NCBI GenBank assembly: GCA_947495915.1
Contig: CANMAW010000002.1
Span: forward strand, 682,001 to 746,000
Source of the DNA: Maribacter algarum (ex Lu et al. 2025) (nom. illeg.)
GTDB taxonomy: Bacteria; Bacteroidota; Bacteroidia; Flavobacteriales; Flavobacteriaceae
DNA: 64,000 nucleotides
Direction: 5' to 3'
Below are positions 30,501-39,158 of this stretch, piece by piece. Position 1 is the stretch's first letter. The number at the start of each line of letters is the position of its first letter. Position numbers and translations under genes: made by a program. The notes under the pieces were generated by a model, which saw only the letters and a list, made by a program, of their open reading frames with translations, was not told the origin of the DNA and searched no databases.

Positions 30501-33500
30501 AACAACCTGAGATTTGTGACAAAACCACAGATATTACGGTTGTAGTTGAAGATAATCAAGAATTTAGCGCATCGCTTTTAGGTACGACAGATCCTACTTG
30601 TAACGGTGCTGCTGACGGATCTATCCGTTTTGAAGTAACAAATTTTGATGCCGCTACCGGATTCGAGTATTCTACTGACGGAGGTACAAATTGGACAAGT
30701 TCCTTAACATCACCAGTTACCACACCTGCTACTTTAGTAGATGGAAGTTACACGGTTGAAATCCGTAGAACAAATGATACCTCGTGTTCAACTGACTTTT
30801 TAGCAACTTTAACTCAGCCTGCGGCAATTGTGCCGAGTTTAAGTCAAACCGCATCTTACACTTGTTTTAACACAGGAGGAACATTAGAAGCTTCAGCAAC
30901 CGGTGGAACACCAAATTATGAATTTCAGTTGGAAGATTCTTCCAATGCGGTTATCGTTGCTTATCAAACAGAAACAACATTTAACAATGTAACCAACGGT
31001 GATTATCTCGTTCGCGTTAGAGATCAAAATGGTTGTGAGGTGATTTCAACAACTGCTATCACTGTTGACGGACCTGAAACGATTGATTTTGATGTGACTG
31101 CAACAGCATGTTATGATGGTCAAAACAATGCGAGTGTTACAGCTACGGTAAACACGGGTAATGGAGATTACAATTTTAGAATAAATGGAGGAGCATGGCA
31201 AACACCAACACCTTCAACTGCGACAAATTATACGTTTTTTGGACTAGCTAATGGTAGTTATGATATTGAAGTAACTGATGCTTTTGGTTGTGTTTCAAAC
31301 ATTGAGACGATCGTAATTGAACCTACAATCACTGCTCAAATTGATGTTGTTGATGTAAGTTCATGTGCCGATGGAAGTATCACAATCAGCGCTTCTGGAG
31401 GAGATGGAAATTATGCATATGCTTTCTTACCAACAGGTTCAACGGTACAAGATTCTGATTTTGCTGCAGCAAATGTTTTTACAATAACTAGCGGTAATGC
31501 TGGTGATTATGATGTGTATGCAAGAGATAACAATGGTACTTCACCATATTGTCAGTTCTTAGAAACGGTAACTGTTCAAACAGCACCAACGCTAACATTT
31601 ACTGCAACGCCTACTGATGCCGTTTGTTTTGGTGATACAGGTAGTATTGCTGTAACAATTTCAGCTGGTCGTTCACCTTATTCTTATGAATTGGTTGATG
31701 TTGACCACGGATTAGCTGATCAGACCGAAAATAATGTAGTTGGAACGACAAAATCATATTATAATTTAACTCCGGGTAGTTATACTGTAATCATTACAGA
31801 TGCTTTGGGATGTGTTATAACAGAAACAGGTGTTATCGTTGCCCAACCTGATGAACTAACCGCAGATATCACCGGAATTACTCCAGCATCGTGTACAGGA
31901 GATGTGAATGACTTCGGATTTGCATTCAGTGCTTACCCAACAACTTTAGGTACGATTGAATTTAGTGCTGATGGAGGTGCTACTTGGATTAGCGATAACA
32001 GCAATCCGGGAGTATCAGATCAGCTTACAGGATATCTTTCAGGAGATACGGTTTACCCATCTATGCGAACAATTGACGGTTCTGGCGGTACGGTTTGTCA
32101 AACAGATTTAGATCCGTTTATAATTCCGTATCCACTCGATGATTTAGATATTAGCATTTCGGCTATTATCGTAGATTGTACTGAATTACAAGTTACGGTG
32201 CAGGGTAGCGAAGGTGTTGCTCCTTACGAATATGCGTATTCTGATAATCCTGGTAATTTTGATCCAGCAACAGCCACATGGATTTTAGGAGGGTCAACGA
32301 ATAACCTTGGTAATCCTGTACCAGCTGGTGAAGGAATGTATCAATGGGTGAATTTAGTGCCTGGTAAAACCTATGTGTTTTATGTTAGAGATGCGAATGG
32401 TTGTGTGCGTCAAAGTACAGTCAACGTAAATGACATTACAACAAATCCTATGGATATTACAGCTACCTATGAGCCTTCTTGTAATGGAGCTAATGATGGT
32501 GAGATTACCTATACGATTGTAGATACTGATGGGTCAACTGAGGTCGATATGAACTGGACTTTATTTGATATCGATGACAACACTATTTTAACTAGTGGAG
32601 GAGATATTCCATATAACAATACCATTCATATTACTGGTTTATCTGCAGATGAATATTACATTGTAGTAACGCAAGTAGATGGTACTGGAACTGCACAATG
32701 TAATAGCGGTAGTGAAAATTTAATTTTAGAAGAATTAGACGCAATTACTGCAGCGCTCAATGTTTTAGAAGATATTAGTTGTGAATCTCCTGGTGTTATT
32801 TCTATTGATAATATTCAAGGTGGTGGTGGTACTTTTACCTATACGGTTACTGGTCCTGCTCCTTTTGTTACCATTACTGGTACCACTGATAACCCTATAG
32901 AGATTGCGCCAAACTCTCCGGCTGGTAATTACAATGTAGAAATTCAAGATCAATTTGGTTGTTCTCAAAACTTAGGTGATGTAGCTTTAAGTTTAGCACC
33001 AAACCCAACAATTAATAGCGTTGATGTAGAAAATTGTAGTGCTTCTAGTACAGTTACTATCGGGGCAACAAGTAGTTCAGCTGCTTCAATTTTATATTCA
33101 ATAGATGGAGGAATTACCTATGAAGATAACGCCGGGGTATTTACGAACGTAGCTGTAGGAAGTTACACGGCAGCAATCAAAGATGGAAATGGTTGTACTG
33201 CTACCGTTGCTTTTGATGTGCATCAAAGTTTACAGGCTTCGGTAGAACTAAGTAAAGCTTTAGGTTGTGGTGTAGGTCAAGAGGCTGAAATTTCAATTGA
33301 GGTGTCTGCTGGCTCTAGCAATTACGAATATGAAATTCTTAATGGTTCTGGTACTGTTGTTGCACGACAAGTATTAGCAACAAATCCATTAACTGAATTG
33401 GTGACAGTGGCTGATACATATACCGTAAATATTTTTGATACGGCAAGTGTACCAGAATGTATGCGAAGCTTTACCGTTGAGGTACCTTTGGCTATCGTTC

Positions 33501-36500
33501 CTGATTTTACGGCGACACCTAAAGACATTAGCTGTAATGGAGCTACTGACGGTTCAATTTCATTAACCCAAATTAACAATGGTAACAACCCATTGACCTA
33601 CAGTTTAGTTCCAAATAATGGAAGTTATGATGCTGCAACGGCTACCTATGAAAACCTTCCACAAGGTACTTATGAGGTAACTGCTACCGGTCCAAATGGT
33701 TGTACTACCATAATAAATAATATTTTGGTTAATGAACCAAACACCATAACTTTCGATGTGCCAACTGTTACTCCGTTTGGTTGCTCAAGTGACAACACAG
33801 CAGATAATGCAAGTGTTTCAATAAACACCAGTAGTATTGCAGGTGGTTCATCTACGTATGTACGCTATGAGTTTATAGATGATTCTAACGGAACTGTGTT
33901 GCAAAACGGAACAGATTCGAACTATATTTTTACGGACCTTTCTGGCGGTGATATTCGAGTAATTGTTCACGATGATAATGGTTGTAGCGGAACACAAACG
34001 GTTACTATTCCTGAATTTGATGAATTACAATCTGCTTCTATTACCGTAGATAACGCTATAAGCTGTAGTTCCTTAACCGAAAATATCAGTATTAATGTAA
34101 CGGGTAGTTTGAGTACGTATGTATCAGCCCCGGCTAATTACGAATTCAGACAGTTGCCATCGGGCACTAGTCAGGCTTCTAATGCATTCATGAATTTGGC
34201 ACCTGGTAATTATACATTTGTTGTTAGAAACGTAAATACGGGTTGTGAAATCACTGTTGAACATAGTGTTATTGATCCTAACACTTTTGATGTAACCGTT
34301 GAAAAACTATCCGACGCCATTTGTTTTGGAGGTGATGGTAGTATCAGACTGCTTATGTCTGATGCCACTTATGCTGGTAGTTTCACGTATAATATTTATG
34401 ATACTAATGGAACTCCAGCAGATCGTTCAGATGATGGCGTGGCAATAATAACAGGCAGTTCACCAAATTTTGGTCCAACACCTGCGATTAATGTACCTGC
34501 TGGGAATTACTTGGTAGAGGTTTCACAAGATGCATTTCCACACTGTAGTCAAGTACGATCATTTAATATAACAACACCAAGTGCAGCGGTGACCTTAGCG
34601 GCAATTGAAACTACTGATGTAGGTTGCAGCAATGATCAGGGTACTGCAAGAATTGAGCCTCAAGGTGGTCAAGCACCTTATGACATTACCTTAACGAATA
34701 CTACTACTGGTATGGTGATGAATATTACTGATGTTAATGTGCATCTGTTTCAAAACCTAGCTGCTGGTCAATATGATGTTGCAGTGACTGATAATTTAGG
34801 ATGCCCTAATACTTTTGCTACTGCATTTGAACTGGTAGTTCCAGATCCAATTTCAGGAACTATTTCGGCAACTACTTTGGCTTGTGAGAATGATGCAGAT
34901 GCTTCAGTTGAAATTAGTTTGAATCCTAGAAATGTTGTTTCTGATTATCGATTTGTATTAAATACCTACGATGATGCAAGTGGAACGACATTATTGCAAA
35001 GCACAACAGTTCAAAATACTCCGGTTTTTATTAATCAAGCTGCTGGGTTCTATTCTATTTCTGTACTAGATGCTATGGATTGTGCTTTTGAATCTACCAT
35101 AGTTGAGATTGTGAATCCTACAGAAACTTCAGGAATGTTAGTTACTGTTGCTTCTTTGACCTGTCAATCTGATGCAGAATTAGAACTAACGGCAAGTGGT
35201 GGAACTGCTCCGTATATGTGGAGTGTCGATGGAATTTCTTTTAATGCAATGAATGAAATCAATGGAGCGAATACGCATCTATTCCAAAATGTCACTCCTG
35301 GTTCATACCAATACTTTATTCGAGATAGTTTCAATTGTGTATCTACCTTTTCTAATGAGGTAACTATAAATCCTGTGGAAGCTTTAACACTAGATGTTGA
35401 TACTTCAGCAGCGATTGTAAACTGTAATGGTGAAAGTACCGCTTTGATAGAAGCAAATGCTGATGGTGGACTTGGTAATTACGAATATGGCTTATTCGCC
35501 GATGCAGGTCGCGTTAATGAAATAAGACCTTACCAAACATCAGGTACATTTGATAATTTACCTGCGGGCAATTATTTTGTGAGTGTTCAAAGTGAAGATT
35601 GTGAATTAACTTCTAATGAAATTGTGATCACTGACCCTGCAGTGTTAGAAGTTGTCGAAACTATTACCAATATTAGTTGTTATGGCGATGAAGATGGCAG
35701 CATTGTTCTAGACGTAACTGGTGGTTCTGGTGATTATCAGTATGCGATTTCTCCGAACTTAAATCAGTTTGATGATGAAAACAGTTTTGATGAATTGGGT
35801 GTAGGTGATTATACGGTAATTGTTCAAGATAGCAAAGGTTGTTTTGAATTGATTGAATTTTCTATCACTGAACCTGAAGTTTTAGAAATGACCTTAAGTA
35901 CTACTCCAGAGATTTGTGCAGGCGATAATGATGGAACAATTACTTTCAATATAACTGGAGGTACTGCTCCGTACAGTACTGCTCTTAATTCAGAAGATGA
36001 TGCCGATTTTGTAGAAGGTAGATTGACTATTGAAGATTTAGCTGGTGGCGTGTATTTCGTATATGTCAAAGATGCTAATGGTTGTACCTTAGATAGTGCA
36101 GTTACTATCGAGAATGGGGCTAACTTAAATGCTACTGCTGAAGTGATTTACGAGTGTTCAGGTAATACACCAGACAATCATCTAGAAATAGTTTTTGAAG
36201 ATGATACGGTTTCTGAAGATGTTCTTTATGCGCTAGATTCTACCGATCCTTCTGATTTTGTGTTAGATGCGAATTTTGAAAACATGACACCGGGCAGTCA
36301 TTATGTGGCAATTGTACATGCGAATGGTTGTATGAACACCATCAATTTTGAGGTTGTTGATTACGAACCATTACAGTTGACATTAACGCAGGTAAGTCTA
36401 AACGAAATCACGGCAACTGCAGCTGGTGGTAGAGAAGGCTACACCTTCTATTTTGATGATATTGATAATGGTGATGACCGTACGTTCTACATTAAAAGAA

Positions 36501-36844
36501 CTGATACCTATACCGTTAGGGTAGTAGATGAAAACGGGTGTGAGGTTATTGCAACGATTGATATGGAGTTTATTGACATCGAAATTCCTAACTTCTTTAC
36601 ACCTGATGGTGATGGCCAAAATGATATATGGATTCCGAGAAACATTTCTCAATTCCCAGATATATTCATTAAAATTTTCGACAGGTATGGTCGTGAAGTA
36701 TATCGTATCAAGGATAATGAAGACGGCTGGAATGGGTTATACCAAGAAGCTGATTTACCAACAGGTGATTACTGGTATGTGATTCGTCTAAATGGAGAAG
36801 ATGATGAGAGAGAATTTATCGGAAACTTCACGCTTTACAGATAA
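24527..36844 (+). CDS. Giant SprB-like gliding/adhesion surface protein with T9SS type B sorting domain
   Basis: About 4,105 residues from ATG 24527, with signal peptide 'MIRKLLFLVLLIGTTISVKA'; a TTG 45 bp upstream is in frame but spoils the signal. Order by eye: IgGFc-binding-like N-terminal domain (about 20-480; 'LGIMATEDNTTINVFGYD'), a short Ig-like segment, a DUF11-like repeat (about 545-650), two aspartate-rich TSP3-like calcium stretches (about 665 'DFDNDGVNDIVDVDDDND' and about 845), a second DUF11-like repeat (about 910-1010), then some twenty SprB-type repeats of roughly 90-150 residues, most ending in DxxGC. One non-repeat insert sits at about 1800-1990. The last 85 residues ('IPNFFTPDGDGQNDIWIP' to 'GNFTLYR') are the gliding-motility-associated C-terminal sorting domain. 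It should be exported by T9SS and displayed as a long adhesin. A PorP/SprF gene, the usual partner, is not adjacent. Hairpin terminator follows. Confidence 0.92.
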   Translation: MIRKLLFLVLLIGTTISVKAQLSDLHYLPPLKQGQNNAGIREQAIYLSTPEPTTFTVNAYRGTSTTPIATFSISNVSPAVYTLANGDNNITLVNNANTGVVLNNSGLRFVSPSGNKFYVNYRGSSSAQSASLTSKGRVAMGTKFKWGGIPNLGAHVSKSNTLGIMATEDNTTINVFGYDPDCEFRLGNNVGGITDNTYQITLDANESFVFEAYVGNNPIEANRAGWIGASIESDKDIVISNGAMNFGRQVNAANRDAGIDQPVPENRLGKEYVFVRGNGNTNGWTEFPLLIAIADNTQIFVNGSATPIATLNNGDYFEIPSNMYSSNTVGANMLVQTSKDVYAYQCLAGASAVYTQGLNFVAPVNCLLPDVMDNIPDIRNMAGTTVSGGLTVIAAVNTPDANIMVTDSNGAVTLPPSNPVAGSSDWKTFYIPNLNGNVSVQSTGPMAVGFFGFNGARGVAGYFSGFDTVPEVNLEIRGGTGCFVGSSIFEATGNFDAYQWFHDGVLVPGANGPGYAPTVAGDYFVRGTKGPCTYDSQSISALYCDPDIILNKTVDKPEINEGETATFSIRVRNLGVGPVTNLQITDNIPAGLTLSSAFTITGSWSGNTWNIGTLEGGETAVLELEVVADEIDTLPLLSLTNTATNTQDQTDTNTTPDNPSARIIVHNDFDNDGVNDIVDVDDDNDGVYDEQECPNLTFNISGGTPHNSDLISVENYMILDIYSLDNSFNLQINGTDLAGEIQFQNSPGNFARFSDGFGYGEDGNPQVYTLSGSAETPLIRVVVDEIGQFSLYGSRTSNGALEPMFLTTPASTFSWNASGNNSISINQAVVGPTNMSGVLLTAGCDTDNDGLPDHLDLDSDDDGCSDANEFYKEDDADGGDGGEYGTGVPAVDPNDGSVNAASYVQVFAPEILLGNTTEDLGGTDINGQPVSLGQTFEYVLRFQNTGDDNATNYTIRDILPNNITLDNVDVSNAPGVTHVYDINTNTINFTIPDGLVEIGDPQYSIRITVTLASSCSDFVDACSTQLVNSAYSTYEGVVNTNVFTDEMGSNSITACPRTPETAENSILNDLSNCNEARTVQLCGDDVTLSAGQGFVTYNWVLDTNGNGQVDGSDTVMNDGDPDTNPSTLLVTNVGTYIVEKISDGSCPNQIEVLDVERFGTTQSNPIVEYFNQVNNDVNPDNDLQGEIVTCSIDGDVLPKIFLCGANDEATIQLGISDAQSIVWQKLNEGSCSAASDDCANKNGTCTWSNVETNDNYTITDEGEYRIVINYQNGCFSRFYFNVYKNELDITNTSEDILCSTPGNIRITNVGAGYGFQLVDVSDNSIVVPFSANNGPNFDIATSGTFKVQITALNPADNTPIAGSCVFETEDIGILERNFTVTLDTTPADCNALGTISVSALNALPNYSYELRIDDGTNAGQGTLVSSHPALNDNTFTFTDVNPEDYIVITRTQDGCFDSQQITVTEIPTLTLNAVTTENITCFPGIVNLTPDGGLPSPDYEMAIWSKDGTDLYTDEALIPDADFQTTASFLFGDSGNPHAEGDYVFIVRDGNGCFATSNSVRVDNLGTMTISATDSGIICADSATATMTVTVTGGTAPYQYSLDGGTNYQTPNTFSNLTAGIYTITVMDSSGNTGTGCIENFDYEVQQPFRLTASASIVEDASCNPSGALVKILNANGGQSPYEYSFDGGTSFTASNMQNLLAGTYQLAVRDALGCTFDTEITVPASAVDPSFTSDVAYDCAGDGTITITPSNTTDFNYSYSLNGTANTPEDLNVFSNVANGTHTVTVGYSSAIAANQSTLFYENFGSGITTQIGEIGAGYCYEPQDGSTTNCNLGPAGILVDGEYAVTNFVTNPIPAYRNPNDHSAITDGRFLAINPSNNLVGSTSVVWERTNLEVLPNRDITISLWAYNLRQTSFAGNNPELLIELVDGSGTVINSIVVPEIPKNTNADDWHERTATFNPGANTSVGIVLRSNQPSDDGNELILDDITASQQPEICDKTTDITVVVEDNQEFSASLLGTTDPTCNGAADGSIRFEVTNFDAATGFEYSTDGGTNWTSSLTSPVTTPATLVDGSYTVEIRRTNDTSCSTDFLATLTQPAAIVPSLSQTASYTCFNTGGTLEASATGGTPNYEFQLEDSSNAVIVAYQTETTFNNVTNGDYLVRVRDQNGCEVISTTAITVDGPETIDFDVTATACYDGQNNASVTATVNTGNGDYNFRINGGAWQTPTPSTATNYTFFGLANGSYDIEVTDAFGCVSNIETIVIEPTITAQIDVVDVSSCADGSITISASGGDGNYAYAFLPTGSTVQDSDFAAANVFTITSGNAGDYDVYARDNNGTSPYCQFLETVTVQTAPTLTFTATPTDAVCFGDTGSIAVTISAGRSPYSYELVDVDHGLADQTENNVVGTTKSYYNLTPGSYTVIITDALGCVITETGVIVAQPDELTADITGITPASCTGDVNDFGFAFSAYPTTLGTIEFSADGGATWISDNSNPGVSDQLTGYLSGDTVYPSMRTIDGSGGTVCQTDLDPFIIPYPLDDLDISISAIIVDCTELQVTVQGSEGVAPYEYAYSDNPGNFDPATATWILGGSTNNLGNPVPAGEGMYQWVNLVPGKTYVFYVRDANGCVRQSTVNVNDITTNPMDITATYEPSCNGANDGEITYTIVDTDGSTEVDMNWTLFDIDDNTILTSGGDIPYNNTIHITGLSADEYYIVVTQVDGTGTAQCNSGSENLILEELDAITAALNVLEDISCESPGVISIDNIQGGGGTFTYTVTGPAPFVTITGTTDNPIEIAPNSPAGNYNVEIQDQFGCSQNLGDVALSLAPNPTINSVDVENCSASSTVTIGATSSSAASILYSIDGGITYEDNAGVFTNVAVGSYTAAIKDGNGCTATVAFDVHQSLQASVELSKALGCGVGQEAEISIEVSAGSSNYEYEILNGSGTVVARQVLATNPLTELVTVADTYTVNIFDTASVPECMRSFTVEVPLAIVPDFTATPKDISCNGATDGSISLTQINNGNNPLTYSLVPNNGSYDAATATYENLPQGTYEVTATGPNGCTTIINNILVNEPNTITFDVPTVTPFGCSSDNTADNASVSINTSSIAGGSSTYVRYEFIDDSNGTVLQNGTDSNYIFTDLSGGDIRVIVHDDNGCSGTQTVTIPEFDELQSASITVDNAISCSSLTENISINVTGSLSTYVSAPANYEFRQLPSGTSQASNAFMNLAPGNYTFVVRNVNTGCEITVEHSVIDPNTFDVTVEKLSDAICFGGDGSIRLLMSDATYAGSFTYNIYDTNGTPADRSDDGVAIITGSSPNFGPTPAINVPAGNYLVEVSQDAFPHCSQVRSFNITTPSAAVTLAAIETTDVGCSNDQGTARIEPQGGQAPYDITLTNTTTGMVMNITDVNVHLFQNLAAGQYDVAVTDNLGCPNTFATAFELVVPDPISGTISATTLACENDADASVEISLNPRNVVSDYRFVLNTYDDASGTTLLQSTTVQNTPVFINQAAGFYSISVLDAMDCAFESTIVEIVNPTETSGMLVTVASLTCQSDAELELTASGGTAPYMWSVDGISFNAMNEINGANTHLFQNVTPGSYQYFIRDSFNCVSTFSNEVTINPVEALTLDVDTSAAIVNCNGESTALIEANADGGLGNYEYGLFADAGRVNEIRPYQTSGTFDNLPAGNYFVSVQSEDCELTSNEIVITDPAVLEVVETITNISCYGDEDGSIVLDVTGGSGDYQYAISPNLNQFDDENSFDELGVGDYTVIVQDSKGCFELIEFSITEPEVLEMTLSTTPEICAGDNDGTITFNITGGTAPYSTALNSEDDADFVEGRLTIEDLAGGVYFVYVKDANGCTLDSAVTIENGANLNATAEVIYECSGNTPDNHLEIVFEDDTVSEDVLYALDSTDPSDFVLDANFENMTPGSHYVAIVHANGCMNTINFEVVDYEPLQLTLTQVSLNEITATAAGGREGYTFYFDDIDNGDDRTFYIKRTDTYTVRVVDENGCEVIATIDMEFIDIEIPNFFTPDGDGQNDIWIPRNISQFPDIFIKIFDRYGREVYRIKDNEDGWNGLYQEADLPTGDYWYVIRLNGEDDEREFIGNFTLYR

Positions 36845-36886
36845 TTAATAAGACTTTTGAAGTCTGTTTGCCAACACAAATCAATT

Positions 36887-36917
36887 AGCCCTAGAATCAT
36901 TTCTAGGGCTTTTTTTT
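36887..36917 (+). terminator. Rho-independent terminator of the giant adhesin gene
   Basis: AGCCCTAGAA (36887-36896), loop TCAT, TTCTAGGGCT (36901-36910), then seven T's, 42 bp after the stop. It shows the adhesin gene is a monocistronic unit at its 3' end. Confidence 0.9.
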
Positions 36918-37013
36918 ATGTTTTCTAAGAAAGTATTGATTCGTAAGTTTAAAGCAATTAATGAGACTAAATAGACGTAGGTTTATTTAAAAAAAACATA
37001 AATGTTCGAGGTA

Positions 37014-37047
37014 TTGAACGCGAGTTATTTTTCGAGTAATACCTTTG
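37014..37047 (+). promoter_or_regulatory. Promoter of msrB-selO-msrA
   Basis: TTG (37014-37016), 23 bp spacer, TACCTTTG (37040-37047), a perfect TAnnTTTG, 27 bp before the msrB ATG. The spacer is at the long end of the known range. Confidence 0.55.
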
Positions 37048-37074
37048 TAAAAGAAACTCAAAGAAGAAGAAACT

Positions 37075-37533
37075 ATGTTGACTTGGAAAGATGTAATAAG
37101 TTTTAGTGTAAACGGTAATCCGCAACCTGATCGTAGAGTGGAAAAGTCAGAAAAAGAATGGCGAGAAATTTTAACACCCAGTCAGTTTAGAATTACACGC
37201 GAAAAAGGAACAGAAGCAGCACATTCAGGGGCTTTATGTAGTGTTCATGAAGCCGGTAAGTATAATTGCGTCTGTTGTAATAGTCCCTTGTTTGATTCTA
37301 CCATTAAGTTTGAATCGGGTACTGGTTGGCCAAGTTTTACCCAGCCTATACAAGATAATGCGATTAAATATGAAAAAGATGTTTCTTTCGGAATGATTCG
37401 TGTTGAGGTGATGTGTAATACCTGTGATGCACATTTAGGTCATGTTTTTCCTGACGGACCTGAACCGAGTGGATTGCGGTATTGTGTAAACTCAGAGTCT
37501 ATGCAATTGAGCAGTACCACAGAGCAGATATAA
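37075..37533 (+). CDS. msrB: Peptide-methionine (R)-S-oxide reductase MsrB
   Basis: A 152-residue protein with the MsrB fold: 'EKEWREILTPSQFRITREKG', zinc ligands in 'CVCC' and 'CNTCDAHLGHVF', 'ESGTGWPSFTQP', and catalytic Cys137 in 'LRYCVNSESM'. It reduces the R epimer of methionine sulfoxide in proteins. There is no signal peptide, so it is cytoplasmic. It is first gene of a unit with selO (20 bp gap) and msrA. Confidence 0.94.
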   Translation: MLTWKDVISFSVNGNPQPDRRVEKSEKEWREILTPSQFRITREKGTEAAHSGALCSVHEAGKYNCVCCNSPLFDSTIKFESGTGWPSFTQPIQDNAIKYEKDVSFGMIRVEVMCNTCDAHLGHVFPDGPEPSGLRYCVNSESMQLSSTTEQI

Positions 37534-37541
37534 ATTTTAGA

Positions 37542-37547
37542 AAGGAG
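37542..37547 (+). promoter_or_regulatory. Shine-Dalgarno sequence fixing the selO start
   Basis: AAGGAG lies 6 nt before TTG 37554. Such sites are rare in this genome region, and this one supports the TTG as the selO start rather than an ATG inside msrB. Confidence 0.6.
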
Positions 37548-37553
37548 CAAAAT

Positions 37554-39119
37554 TTGAAAGTACTTTTGAACATACAAGATAAATTTAACGAACAGCTTCC
37601 TGCAGATCCTATCCTTGAAAATTCTAGGAGACAGGTTAAGAATGCTTGTTTTTCGTATGTAGTTCCGAAAAAGCCCTCAAATCCTGAATTAATACATGTT
37701 TCACCAGAAATGGCAAAAGCTATTGGAGTTGAAGATGCAGTCAATTCCGAAGGGTTTGTAAAAATATTTTCCGGGTCTGAAATAATGCCAAAAACGAGTC
37801 CGTATGCCATGTGCTACGGCGGGCATCAATTTGGTAATTGGGCAGGTCAACTGGGCGATGGGCGCGCTATTAATTTGTTTGAAGTAACCCATCAAAATAA
37901 TAATTGGGCATTGCAACTAAAGGGAGCTGGTGAAACACCATATTCACGAACCGCAGATGGGCTTGCCGTATTACGCTCATCTATTCGAGAATATTTATGT
38001 AGTGAAGCAATGTATCACCTAGGGGTGCCAACAACAAGAGCGCTGTCGCTTATGTTAAGTGGTGATCAAGTATTGCGAGATGTGATGTATGATGGAAATC
38101 CCGCCTATGAAAAAGGAGCCATTGTGAGTAGGGCAGCAGCTTCTTTTATTCGCTTCGGAAATTTTGAAATACTGGCAGCCCAACAAGCTACATCCACCTT
38201 AAAAAATTTAGTTGATTATACTATTAACAATCATTATGCCCATTTAGGAAAACCTTCAAAAGAAACCTATTTAAAATTTTTCAAGGAGGTTGCTGTACGC
38301 AGTAAGGAGATGGTAATTCATTGGCAACGGGTAGGTTTTGTACACGGAGTTATGAATACTGATAACATGTCTATTTTAGGCTTGACCATTGATTATGGTC
38401 CATATGGTTGGTTAGAAGATTATGATAAGGGATGGACACCAAACACCACTGATCGTACGAACAAAAGGTATCGTTACGGTACGCAACCCCAAATTGTTTT
38501 ATGGAATCTATTACAGTTGGCCAATGCTTTATATCCGTTAATTGAAAAAGCAGAACCGTTACAAGATATATTGACCGAATATCAAGAAGAAGTTGAGGTT
38601 GCTTATTACGAAATGATGACAGCTAAACTCGGACTACTAAATACCGATGCTGCGGATCAAAAATTGGTAAATGAGTTAGAAGAAATTCTAGAATTATCGG
38701 AAACAGATATGACGATTTTCTTTAGAAATCTTTCCAATTTTTCCAAAGATAAAGCCACAGATGGTTTGTCCATTATCGCAGATGCATTGTATGTTCCTGA
38801 GGAAATACAGGGGGAAATCAAAGAAAAATGGCAAGTTTGGTTTGGCAAGTACGCACAGCGATTACAATTAGAAGCTGCAACAGCAGAAGAACGCGCCATA
38901 CAAATGAATCGGGTGAATCCGAAATATGTATTGCGAAATTATATGGCTCAATTGGCCATTGATGCTGCTGAAAAAGGTGATTATGGACTAATAGATGAAT
39001 TATTTAATCTATTAAAAAAACCTTATGACGAACAGCCAGAAGCAGAAAAGTGGTTTGCAAAACGACCAGATTGGGCTAGAAACAAAGTGGGTTGTTCCAT
39101 GCTTTCGTGCAGCTCATAA
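37554..39119 (+). CDS. selO: SelO family protein adenylyltransferase (YdiU)
   Basis: A 521-residue SelO/YdiU pseudokinase-fold enzyme, starting at TTG 37554 ('MKVLLNIQDKFNEQLPADP'). An ATG at 37482 in the same frame lies within msrB and adds 24 atypical residues. Hallmarks are 'YGGHQFGNWAGQLGDGRA', 'LQLKGAGETPYSRTADG' (nucleotide-binding Lys), 'HGVMNTDNMSILGLTIDYGP' (metal-binding Asn/Asp), 'RYRYGTQPQI' and the C-terminal redox tail 'VGCSMLSCSS', with Cys at the site where animal SelO has selenocysteine. SelO transfers AMP to Ser, Thr or Tyr of proteins involved in redox homeostasis. Position between msrB and msrA supports an oxidative-stress role. Confidence 0.92.
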   Translation: MKVLLNIQDKFNEQLPADPILENSRRQVKNACFSYVVPKKPSNPELIHVSPEMAKAIGVEDAVNSEGFVKIFSGSEIMPKTSPYAMCYGGHQFGNWAGQLGDGRAINLFEVTHQNNNWALQLKGAGETPYSRTADGLAVLRSSIREYLCSEAMYHLGVPTTRALSLMLSGDQVLRDVMYDGNPAYEKGAIVSRAAASFIRFGNFEILAAQQATSTLKNLVDYTINNHYAHLGKPSKETYLKFFKEVAVRSKEMVIHWQRVGFVHGVMNTDNMSILGLTIDYGPYGWLEDYDKGWTPNTTDRTNKRYRYGTQPQIVLWNLLQLANALYPLIEKAEPLQDILTEYQEEVEVAYYEMMTAKLGLLNTDAADQKLVNELEEILELSETDMTIFFRNLSNFSKDKATDGLSIIADALYVPEEIQGEIKEKWQVWFGKYAQRLQLEAATAEERAIQMNRVNPKYVLRNYMAQLAIDAAEKGDYGLIDELFNLLKKPYDEQPEAEKWFAKRPDWARNKVGCSMLSCSS

Positions 39120-39158
39120 ATTGAATTTAAATGGAACTAAAAAAGTATAATTAAAAAG

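Noticed and set aside
24527-36844. Repetitive DNA that could be taken for a tandem repeat array or CRISPR-like region
   Set aside because: The repetition is at protein level (diverged SprB-type repeats in one open frame); there are no short identical repeats with spacers.
37482-37553. ATG start of selO inside msrB
   Set aside because: The extra 24 residues are unlike the family, and a Shine-Dalgarno sequence precedes TTG 37554.
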